From contig CM037877.1 of NCBI GenBank assembly GCA_021292165.1, forward strand, positions 298,546,726 to 298,610,725: a stretch of 64,000 nucleotides of DNA. The letters are read 5' to 3'. Below, in pieces: positions 10,801 to 22,300 of this stretch. Position 1 is the stretch's first letter, and each line of letters opens with the position of its first letter. The position numbers and the translations under genes were made by a program. The stretch comes from Shinisaurus crocodilurus. Its lineage: Eukaryota > Chordata > Lepidosauria > Squamata > Shinisauridae. A model generated the notes under the pieces. It worked only from the letters and a program-made list of their open reading frames with translations, was not told where the DNA came from and searched no databases.

Positions 10801-13800
10801 CCCAACAGGAGTCTCCCCGGGTGGGGCTGACGAGGAGGCTCCGTGCTGGTCCCAGGTTGGGGTGATCTGTTGAGCATGGACCCGAATGCCGTGTGAGGCA
10901 GGGGGAGTTGGAGGACACGGAAGCCATGCGTCAACTTCTCCAGCCCTTGTTTCTCAGCCTCTAGTGCAGGGCTCTCCAACCTCGGGTCCCCAGATGTTGC
11001 TGGCCTACAGCTCCCAGCATACCCAGCCAGCATGGCTAATGGCAAGGGATTCTGGGAGCTGTAGTCCAGCAACATCTGGGGACCCGAGGTTGGAGAGCCC
11101 TGCTCTAGTGGGAAAATACCCACATGCATGCAATATTTTTTTTTAAAAAAATTGCTGTTGACACTGAAGTCCAGAGGTTCCCTTTCTCAAAGTGCAAGTG
11201 ACAGTCTGCACTTTGTGGCCACAACAATCGAGAGGGGAGGCAAAACCTCCGGTTTTCTAGGCACTTTCGTGAGAACCGCATCAGGTCCTCCTGTGTGGGT
11301 TATGCCGGAGGGCAGAACCTGCTCCACTTCAGTACACCCTCCAGAGCAGTGTTCTCCAACCTTGGGTCCCCAGATGTTTTTGGCCTACAACTCCCAGCAT
11401 GCCCCAGCCAGCTACAGCAGTCTCTGTTGATGCAGGAGCGTGTCCTGGAAATCCCCTCTGCTCAAAAGGGAGGAAGAAGACTTCCCTGCAGCGGTCAGAG
11501 GCTCCCTGGCCAGGAGTGGAAGGGGCCCTGCTTGGGTCAGGTTCACATCAGCAAACACTTCCAAGGGAAGGAGCCTGTTGCTTCTGCTCCCGCCGCTCTG
11601 CAACTTTCCTCTTGCTTTGTGTGCAAAGGAGGAGGGAGTCGAAGTGCAGGCAGAGTTGGTTGTGACGGAGCTGCTCCTGTCCCCGTGACCGTACAGGTCC
11701 TCTCGCCACTCTCCCAAAGGGGTGAGATGAGGGCAGGGCTGCCTCCGTGAGTGGCGTTTTTGGCCCAGGATGCCGTTGGGTCTCTCTGCTCCCTTCCCAG
11801 GCTATGGTGTGTCCTTGCTGGGCCTCTGACCCTCCCTCTCTCCCTCTCTCCTTCCCCTAACCCGTCTTGTGCTTGGACCAAGACCTGCTGGCCTCCGGCT
11901 GGCTTTCCAAGCTCAAGAGGTTGGGCTGGCTAATTTTGGAAGAGGACCATGTGGGGTGCGAGGGTGTCGGTCACAGGCACGGGGCTGACAGATGCCTATT
12001 GAGGGCCCTTGTGGGGCAGCTGGTGTGTGTGTGTGTGTGAGGGAGGGAGGGAGAGACAGACCATTGGATTTATGCCCACCCGGATGCCCTTGCGAAGGCG
12101 GAGCAGAGCCTTTTGTGGAAAAGCAGCAGGTGGAAGGCAAAAATAGACCTGGAGGAGTGCAAGATAAGGAGCCGCCGTACGCCGAAAGGCCCCGTTGGCC
12201 TATCCGGCCCGACTCTGATTGGCAGCTGACCAGCCCCGTCTCTGCTCTGCTACCCGAGACTCTTTAAACTGGAGAATGCTTGGCAGGTTCAGGGGCCTTC
12301 CCTGGCATGTGCTTCTGCCACTGAGCCATGCCTCCCCTTCCCGGAGGCCTTTTCTGATGAGATGTTCCTCAGAAGGCATCATAAGGACATACGAAGGGCT
12401 CTGGGCATTCTCGGCTTTGAACTCCTGCAGTCGTGGACACAGTCACGCAGGGCGTTCTTGGACATGTTACTGCCCCGATAACTTGAGAAAATGACTCCAT
12501 TTTGGAACACTTCTTGCGTCCGTTTTAGTGAGAGTAAAACATGTTGTGTTTTAATTGTTTTTAATCTGGATTTGACTGCTAAGCCGCCTTTGGCAGAAAG
12601 GCAGGATGCAAAATGAATAAATACTATGATTCCTCTTGTCTTTGCCATGTTGCTGAGAAGGCAAGCCGGCGCCTGTGCCTTCTGCTCCTTGCTCTGGGCA
12701 ACGGAGGCAGGGTAAAGCGTGTGCCCTAGGAAAAGGACAACATATAGGCAGCTCTCCATGCACAGTAGGGAACGGAAGGAGTCGTAGTCTGCCCCAGCAC
12801 TGTAGAACCATAGCTCAGTGGCAGAGCACACGCTTTGCACACAAAAGGTCCCAGTTCAAACCTGGGCAGCAACTGGGAGAGCTGGGAGAGTGAGTCACTC
12901 CTGCCCGTCAGGGTAGACCAGTGTTCTCCAACTGGCTGGGGCATGCTGGGAGTTGTAGGCCAAAAACATCTGGGGACCCAAGGTTGGAGAACACTGCAAG
13001 TTTAGTGCATCTAGATTCCTGCATTGAGCAGGGGGTTGGACTCGATGGCCTTGTAGGCCCCTTCCAACTCTACTTTTCTATGATTCTATGATTCTATGAT
13101 CTTGTACACTGCCCTGTGATTTGATAATGAAGGGTGGTATAAAAATATTGTAAGTAAATGAATTAAAAAATGGCATCCTCTGTTGGTGGTTCCCAGCATC
13201 TGACTGCCTGCCCCAGGGTGCCTCAGAATATGAAGCTGCGTCTCCCACTGTCTACGCTGGCAGGGGCATGCTGGGAGTTGTAAGCCAAAAACATCTGGAG
13301 ACCCAAGGTTGGAGAACACTGGGGTAGATGCTGCGGAGCTAGAGACAAACCAGTAGCCAGACCTGGAATAAAGTAGCTTCCTCTGTGTGGTGTCATTTGG
13401 GATCCTGGAATGAGCCAGCAGCAGTAATCTAACATCTGACTAGTGCATGTGTGGGCCCAAAACAGCCCCGGAGGCAATTCCAGGAAGGAGCCAGCAGGGA
13501 ACCAAAAGTGCAGAGACGCTGCAGAATAGCCGTGGAGTGTGATCAGGGTAGGCTGTGCACATCATGGCACTTTGTATGTAACAAGGGTGTCAGAGTCAGA
13601 CCTCAGGCCCATGGGCCCTGTGCAGGCTGCCTGGGGCCTCAGTCCAGCCCTTCGGGGGTTCCCAGGTGGCCATAGCCCCACTCCCACCCCCCCAGCTGCC
13701 AATCGTTGGGTGGCTTCCTGGCTTTTGCGTGTTCCTTTCGGAGGAACGGAGGACAGCCTGCAGAGGATGAATTACTGGGCACCCAACGTGACAGCAAGCA

Positions 13801-16800
13801 AGAGGCTGAAGGTCAGTCAAGCAAAGACAATCAAACCGAGGCCTACAGCAAGAGAAAAACTCCCTCCTGCGGGGGTTCGAAGCCCAAGTATGTCGTGAAG
13901 ACCCATGGACTTGCCAGGTGTGCTGTCTCCCTGGGGCACGGATTAAAGATGTGACAGAGCAGCTGCCAAGGCTCATACAGCCCACCGACACATACCCCTT
14001 TCTTCTCTTCCACGTGGGTACAAATGATACTGCCAAGCGGAGTTACGAAGAAATCACGGCAGACTTTGAAGAGTTGGGAAGGGAACTCAAGAACTTTGGG
14101 GCCCAGATAGTTTTCTCATCCATCCTTCCAGTACTTGGAAGAGGCATAGAAAGGGAAAGAAAAATACTCCGAGTGAATGACTGGCTACGAAGGTGGTGCG
14201 GACGCGAGAGATTTGGATTCTGGAACCACGGGCTACACTTCCTGGAAGATGGACTGCTGGCAAAGGATGGGTTGCACCTCACAAGGACTGGGAAGTATAG
14301 TCATGCCTTGGATTGAGAGCATAATTCGTTCCGGAAACATGCTTGTAATCCAAAACACTCTTATATCAAAACGAAATTCCCCCCCAAAAAATTGTACAGA
14401 GATTTTTAATTTAAGCCGTACTACAGTACTTGTATTGCAAGACGTCGCTTGTATATCAAGTAAAAAAAATAATAATTAAATAAATATTTTAAAATTTGCT
14501 TGTCCTGCAAAACGCTCTCAAACCAAGTTACTTGCAATCCAAGGTATTACTGTATGTGTTTGGCCACAGCATGAGGAACTTCATCAGGAGGGCTTTAAAC
14601 TGAATCCAACAGGGGGAGGGAGACATAAACTCGGGGGTAAGAATGGAAGAAGGCCTCTGTGCCACAACGGAGAGAATAGCTCCAGCGGTGCCCAATGATA
14701 GTCTACTACAAAATGTAGGAATAAAGTCGGACTATAAAGCACATAGTCTTTGATGTCTCTATACTAATGCCCAGAGTATGGGCAACAAACAGACCGAACT
14801 TGAACTCTTAATACACGAGGGCAAATACGACTTGATAGGTATAACTGAAACTTGGAGGGATGACTCCCATGGCTGGAATACAGCAATTAAAGGATATAAC
14901 TTGTTCAAAAAGAACAGAAGCAACAGAAAGGGAGGTGGACTTGCGCTGTATGTTAAAATTATGAATCTCTGCACAGAGATACAGGAAGATGAGTTTGGCA
15001 ACCCCATTGAGAGCATCTGGGTTAAAATAAAGGGGGCAAAGAATAAAATGAACATGGAGGTTGGAGTCTACTACTGACGACCCAATCAAGCAGAAGACGA
15101 GGATGAAACGTTTGAAAAGCAAATTGCCAATATTTCAAGGAGGCATGATGTAGTAGTGATGGGGGACTTCAATTTCCCCGATATCTGTTGGGAGACAAAT
15201 TCTGCCAAACATGGCCCCTCCAAGAAATTCCTGACTTGTGTTGCTGATAACTTCCTCCTATAGAAAGTGGAGGAAGGAACTAGAGGATCGGCTATCCTTG
15301 ACCTGATTCTAACCAACAGAGATGACTTAGTGGATAAAGTGGCAGTTTCAAGAACTCTGGGGGAAAGTGACCATGTTATACTTGAGTTCTTGATTCTAAA
15401 GGAAGCAAAAGCCGAGTGTGGCCAAACGCGTACCCTGGATTTTAGGAAAGCCAATTTTAATAAACTCAGAACAATGATAAGTAAAGTCCCATGGCAAGCG
15501 ACTCTAATGAGAAAAGGAGCCCAGGATGGGTGGGAGTTTTTAAAAAAGGAAATTCTAAAGGCGCAATTGCAAACAATTCCCCCAAGGAAAAAAGGCAGAG
15601 GGCAACAGAAGAAGCCAATGTGGCTTCACAAAAAACTCAGAGATGACCTGAAAACAAAAAAGGACACATATAGGAAGTGGAAGGAAGGCCAGGCTACAAG
15701 GGAAGAGTACAGGCAGGTAGCACAGAACTGCAGGAACAGTGTCAGGAAGGCTAAAGCTGAGAATGAGCTGAGGCTAGCAAGGGATGCTAAAAACAACAAG
15801 AAAGCTTTCTTCAGATACATGCATAGTAAAAGACAGAGGAAAGAACTGGTGGTTCAACTACGCAATGAGGATGGCAAATTGATAACAGAAGACAAAGAAA
15901 AGGCAGAAGTGTTCAATTCTTACTTTGGCTCGGTCTTCTCCCAAAAGAGAGTTTACGTGCCCCCCTGGCAAACCTGAAATACAGGCTGAAGGGGCAGGAT
16001 TGCAGCTTGAGATTGATAGGCAAATGGTCAAGCAGCACCTGATTACTTTGAACAAGTTTAAATCTCCAGGGCCTGACAAACTGCATCCTAGAGTAATAAA
16101 AGAACTGGCAGAAGAACTCTCAGAACCACTGTCTGTTATCTTTGAGAAATCATGGAGGACCGGTGAAGTGCTAGATGACTGGAGGAGGGCAAATGTTGTT
16201 CCTATCTTCAAAAAGGGCAAGAAGGAGGAACCTGGGAACTATAGACCAGTCAGTCTGACATCAATCCCTGGGAAAATTTTGGAGCAGATTATAAAGAAGT
16301 CAGTCTGCAAGCACCTTGAAAACAATGCAGTGATTACTAGAAGCCAGCATGGATTTGTCAAGAACAAATCCTGCCAGACTAATCTGATCTCATTTTTTGA
16401 TTGGGTCACCTCCCTTGTGGACTGTGGGAATGCTGTGGACATCATATATCTGGACTTCAGCAAAGCTTTCGACAAAGTGCCTCATGATATCCTGATTAGC
16501 AAGCTAGCTAAAAGTGGGCTAGATGGAACAACTATCAGGTGGATCCACAGTTGGCTATGTTGGCGCTTGAGCATATGCAGAGTGTGGGAGATTTATAATC
16601 CTGTCTGTGTGCTAGCAGACGCCTGAAATTCCACACACAGATCTTCCAGATCTCACCTCCCCCCGCGCAGCGTGCAGCGTGTTGTGCCAGTTTGACCAGT
16701 CCAGTCTGCCCTGTTGTCAGACTGCTTCCAGCTTCCCCGTTGCAGATTAATCCATGGAGTCAGGAAACACTCTGTAACACCACAGGTCTAATTCTACCTG

Positions 16801-19300
16801 TTTATTCACTTAGCAAGTAAAGTTCTACGGAGTATACATTTCCTAGTTACAGTCCATGTGCAGAGTATAAATGCATAGCAAGCATTACATCCAGTGGAGT
16901 AAGTTGAGCTTCACTCCACCTCAGCAAAGACGTTACATTGTTGCAGTAACAAAAGCCCAGCAAGAAGAACAAGAAGAGAGAAAGCAGTCCAGCTTCTCTC
17001 TAAGATGGCTTCAGACAGAAAACAAGTTAGCACGTCATCAGAACATACAAACCATGTGACCAGCTCATATTGCTCTCACAGTCTAGTTTCCCATGCGAAA
17101 ACATGAGAATCCAGAAAGACACAACAAACCTGTTTACAGCCATTCTGTCCCTTCCATGTGTAAACAATGTGCTGCAGCTGGTGAAGTGATACATATCACA
17201 ACAGGCTACAGAATCGGACTCAAAAAGTGCTTATCAATGGTACCTTCTCAAACTGGGGAGAGGTAATGAGCGGGGTACCACAGGGCTCGGTCCTGGGCCC
17301 AGTGCTCTTCAACATTTTTATTAATGACTTGGATGAGGAGGTGCAGGGAATGCTTATCAGATTTGCAGATGACACAAAGTTGGGTGGAACAGCTAATACT
17401 CTGGAAGACAAACAAAATTCAAAACGATCTCGATAGGCTGGAGCGCTGGGCCGAAAACAGCAGAATGAAATTTAATAGGGATAAATGCCAAGTGCTGCAC
17501 CTAGGGAGAGGAAACCAAATGGAGAGTTACAGAATGGGGGACACTTAGCTCAACAATACTACAAGTGAGAAGGATCTTGGAATGGTTGTAGATCACAAAC
17601 TGAATATCAGCCAGCAATGCGATGTGGCTGCAAAGAAGGCAAATGCTATTTTGGGCTGCATTAATAGAAGTATAGCATCCAAATTGCACGAAGTGATAAT
17701 TCCCCTTTACTCAGCACTGGTTAGGCCTAATCTTGAGTACTGCGTCCAGTTCTGGGCACCACACTTTTAGAAGGATGTAGACAAACTGGAGAGGGTTCAG
17801 AGGAGGGCAACAAAGATGATAAAGGGACTGGAAGCAAGGCCCTATGAGGAGAGACTGAAAGAACTGGGCATGTTTAGCCTTCAGAAGAGGAGACTGAGGG
17901 GAGATATGATAGCACTCTTCCAGTACAGGAACCCAGATTCCACCTAAACATCAGGAAAAATTTCCTGACTGTTAGAGCAATATGCCAATGGAACCAACTA
18001 CCTAGGGAGGTGGTGAGCTCTCCCACACTGGAGGCATTCAAGGTGCAGCTGGACGGCCATCTGTCAGGGATGCTTTGATCTGGCGATGGCCTGGTAGACC
18101 CCTTCCAACTCTACTTTTCTATGATTCTTCTGACCCTGCCCATATCCAGATTTGTGCAGTCCACAGTTTGGTGGCTTGAACTCTGGGCTTCGATAAGACC
18201 CCGAAGGCTTTGCTCCTTGACCCCTCCTCTCCTTTGAGAGAAGCCCCACAAGATCAATCTCTAACTTGGTCAGAATATGGCTGCCTTCTGTTCTCAAAGC
18301 TGTGATGTGACTCCCCGAGATTGAGGGAATTGCCCTGCTTGGTAAAAGTGAAATCTAGCCCCCCCCCTTTTTTGTGGTGTCTGTGGAGGAAGAGGAGGGC
18401 TGGCTGGCCCGCCAGACCCCCACCCTTTCCTGCCTGCAAAGGAATCCCAGCGCTTGCCACCATGTGGCCCGGAAGAGGGGGGGCTGGCTGGCCCGCCAGA
18501 CCCCCACCCTTTCCTCCCTGCAAATGAACCAAGACCCCCTGAGATCTCAAGGTACCAGATTGCCAGCCTCAGCTGTCTGCAACCCTACTTGGATCTCTGT
18601 TCAGGGACTCGCCTTCAATTTCTGTAACCTGGATTTAGATACTGAACTCACAGAGTACTACAAAACCCATTTGGGGTGAAACCAAGACAAGGTTTATTCT
18701 GGTAGCATTTAAACAACAAGATTAGGGGAAATGAGAGAAGCACACAAGAGAGACAGAGAGACACTTTAGTACACAGTAATAGAGCTACAAAACAATAAAA
18801 CCTGATTCCTTAAGATCTCTCAGGCACACGCCTGTTACCTGAGGGTGTTCTCTTCAAGGGTTAGATCCAGCACAGCCTTGCCGCCCGGGGGGGGGGGGAA
18901 CTATTTTATCTACCCGCAGGTCCGAGATAAATAGCCCTCCACAAGACTTGCCTTTACTAGAGCCCTCAAACCAGCCAATTTTTACCAGGGCTGCCTGGGG
19001 TCGATTCCTGAGGGGGGGGGGCCTAAAGGCTTGGGCCCCTCACTGGCGCGCTGCCATGCCGGGCACGCTACCAAAAGGACTAAGACCAAGACTACAGGCT
19101 ACACTCTTAGCTCTTCCCCCTCCCCTTTTCTGTAGCCTTCTTGCTTCAGCCAATCAATTTGAACTTCACCTGGCCAGGCAGGGGGAAGGGAACTCATGAG
19201 TCATGGCTTGAACTACATTTACATATGAACGCCCTCGTCGTCTAGGCGCCACCCAGGCCCTCGCCTCCTCCCAGCCCCCACCTGGTTCACACATGAGGAG

Positions 19301-19341
<41 letters not shown>

Positions 19342-22300
19342 CTTGCATGCATGCATGCAGGAACCCCAAAAGCTCCACAGTGTCTGAATTGGTTTGTTTG
19401 TTTTCGTCCCACCACCTTTAATAACGTGAAAAGGAAGTGTGTTAAAATGATGTGCTTTTTAGTTATAACAGCTCACTTTCAGCTGTGCCATGTCACTTTC
19501 TCTTTGTTACTAATCAATTTTGTGGATTTGCTCCTTGATCATAGTGGTATGAATAGCTGCTTTGTGTCCAGATGTAACCAAGAATTTGGTGGCAACCTAA
19601 AAGACTAAAGGTGCAATCCTATGCAAGTTTAGACAGGAAAAAGGCCTATGCTGACTGGGGCATGCTGGGAGCTGTAGGCCTTTTTTTTTCTGTCTAAACT
19701 TGCATAGGATTGCGCCCTAAGACTTGTTCTTCGGTGGGCTCTGTCCCACAAAAGCTTCTGCCACAATAAATGTCTTAGTCTGGACTCAAAATGTTTTAGC
19801 CACTCCTGGTTACATTTCTCTGCGACAGACTCAACGTGGCTGTCCCTCTGGAACTTGCCATGTGTATACACTCTGCCTGCAAATGTTATCTCGGGGGACC
19901 CCGATCAGGGGTGCTGTATTGGGTTTCCTTTCATAAACATGATTGCGTTGTTGTTTTCTATGTTTCCATCTGGCAGGTGATCCAGTATCAAACGGTGCGC
20001 TACGATATTCTTCCCCTTTCCAAAGTTTCACGGGAACGGCTCAGTAAGTATAGTTCCTACTGGAACAGGCTTCTCTCCCCCCCCCCCCCCCCATGTGCCC
20101 AAGGTTGTGCCTGAGCACTAGAAGGGCCTGGTGAAGGGGGTGTAGGGTTGAGGACTCCAGGCAGTAGGATTTCTGGGCTGTATCTAACATTTCTTGCACC
20201 TCCCTTCCCACCCACCCCCTGGCAGATCAGGTGAAGAGGAAGATCCTCGTCCTAGACCTGGATGAGACGCTGATCCACTCCCACCACGATGGGGTCCTGC
20301 GGCCCACAGTGAGGCCTGGCACTCCCCCTGACTTCATCCTTAAGGTGAGAAGTTTCTGCACAGGGAAGGTGCTTTGTAAAAGGGACCGAGGGACACCTGT
20401 GAGGGTCTGTTTTGGCTCGAGGAAGGAGGGCCCCTTTTGGCACGTGAGTTTGGCAGGATGGGCGAGGATTTGCGATTCTTGAGCCGCAAACCCTGCCCAG
20501 AACTGTTGGTGGTGCAGTTGCTCAGCAGTGAGGGAGGCACTCTGCATTTGCCCAGAGGCGATCCTGCTTCACATGTTCAAGGCCGAGGCTTGGCATTGGA
20601 AAGCGGCTCCCCGGCTTCTGTGAAGCCCGGATGTTGCCACAGCTACCTGCGTGAGCAGCTGGGATTCAAGCTGCCTTCTGTTTCAGGACCAAGGAACTAG
20701 GTTACAGCTCTCTGACGTATCTACCTGTTCACAAACAGAAGTGAAAATGTACTGGTAGCTCTCAAGGTTCTAGAGCAGCTTCCCCCAACCCGGTGCCCTC
20801 CAGATGTGTTGGCCTGCTGGGGGTGATGGGAGTTGCAGTCCAACATATCTGGAGGGCACCGGGTTGGGGAAGGCTGCTCTAGATTCTTATGCGGAATGTG
20901 CATATGGATTACACCCAAATGAAATCAAAGTGACATGGGGGAAGGGCAGTTCCCTTGCTGGTTGAGTTCCCAGCCCTCCCCCAGAGGAAGATGTGCTCAA
21001 GCAGATTTTTAAAGGGCAGCTCCCACCCCTCGGCGCTCCTCCGAATCCGACATTTTGGCACCCTCGCCACGTTTGCCCTGGCAAAGCTGCTTCACCGCCA
21101 AGATGGGAGACTTTGCTTGCATCCATGCCACGCGGCAGGCAAGCGGCATCGAGGGAGGTCCGAGGCTTTTGCCAGGCTTTGGCTGAAACCGTTCCTTTCT
21201 TTCCAGGTCGTCATAGACAAGCATCCAGTCCGCTTTTTTGTACATAAGAGGCCGCACGTGGACTTTTTTCTAGAAGTGGTAAGAAGCAAGCGAGAGTGTT
21301 TGCGGGGCGTGGGGCGGCAGTTGGGAATGCCTCCGGTCCAGGATTCTGAGTGGGTCACACGAGGACTGTCGTCCTCGCCAGCACAGAGAAGGGGTTCTGA
21401 GGGTTCCTCAGCTGCATCCCCTTGTTGGACTCTCTTGAGTGTCTTGGGTCCTTCACTTTCACTTGCCGTGTTCTCCCTGTGGAGAAACTCACCAGAGGGT
21501 GCTTGCCGGGAATAACCAGCCGGGATCCGTGGGAGTTACAGGAGACTTGGGAGTGTGGGATGGAAGTGTGTGTGCGTGCGCGCACGCAAGTGCAGCTAGA
21601 GAAGAAATACAAGTGCTGTTCCCTGGGGTGGGTGGGATGGACTGTGCGCTACCCAGCAGCCTCCAGACCTGTTCTGAACCTGAGCACGCTTCCTGGTGGT
21701 GCAAGCGCCCTGGGGTGCATCTTCTTCCAGGAACTGGCTCACCTGACCTCTTGGGAAGGGCGCCGTGTGGGGCGACTGTAATCCGGCCTGCTCAGCACTT
21801 GCCTTCCCCGATTCAAGGGCGAGAGCAGAGCCTCAGCCCTGACCCAACTGGATCGGCCGGCTTAGCCTCTAGCCTCTTCACGGCTCCTCAATAGGTGCCC
21901 TGCTTCCACGATGTCCAACCGGCTGAGCACCTTGGCCCGTCCCCGCCCGCTGGCCATGCTGGCTGGGGATGATGGGAGTTGTGGCCCAACACATTTGGAG
22001 GGCGCCAGGTTGGGGAAGGCTGCTTTATCTCAAGGCACCGTAGCCCTTTCTCACCCTACTCGGTTGCCAATGCGCCTCAGCCCCCTCAAGAGCTGAAACA
22101 GGCCTCTGGAGCTGGTAGGATTCCCAACCATGCACATGAAATTGTCGCTCCCCGGCTTGAAGGCTGTGGGTAGAGCCGAGTGTCAGTTCCTTTCTCCAGC
22201 GTCTGGCCTGGCCAACACCAAGCTGCTGTTCTAGCCTCTGCAACCTCTAGGCAGGGTGAAAGTCACATGGCACCGCCACGGGCTGCCCCGATGACTTATC

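Larger units (their letters stand above)
13914..18128 (+). mobile_element. Nearly full-length CR1 LINE, degenerate, with two nested insertions
   Basis: In order: an ORF1 remnant with an esterase-like domain, an ORF2 endonuclease and reverse transcriptase, the CR1 3' end and an ATGATTCT terminus. It is interrupted by a mariner-like MITE (14298-14552) and a solo LTR (16558-17203), and carries an internal deletion near 17930 in the C-terminal part compared with the copy at 51381-52322. The 5' boundary is uncertain. It lies in CTDNEP1 intron 1 in the sense direction. Confidence 0.85.
4921..19976 (+). other. CTDNEP1 intron 1 (15 kb), repeat content
   Basis: No host coding exon is seen. 4921-6047: nothing recognised apart from the CpG-island edge. 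6048-6246: CR1 tail. 6260-7790: nothing clear. 7791-7832: GT/CA repeat. About 7990-8140: MIR-like SINE. 8150-9160: nothing clear. 9168-11414: hAT-like elements. 11415-12540: nothing clear. 12543-12630: LINE-tail-like sequence with AAGCCGCCTTTGGC. 12802-13322: SINE, MITE and CR1 tail. 13914-18128: CR1 LINE. 18389-18530: tandem duplication. 18600-19200: possibly an LTR remnant, unproven. 19302-19340: GT repeat. 19608-19717: MITE. Confidence 0.6.

Noticed and set aside
13918..14316. Host esterase gene suggested by HVGTND
   Set aside because: The SGNH/GDSL-type domain is standard in CR1 ORF1, is followed by CR1 ORF2, and has no introns or host promoter.
18600..19200. Possible LTR in CTDNEP1 intron 1
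   Set aside because: An AATAAA on the minus strand and purine-rich stretches are suggestive, but I found no TG...CA ends or target duplication.
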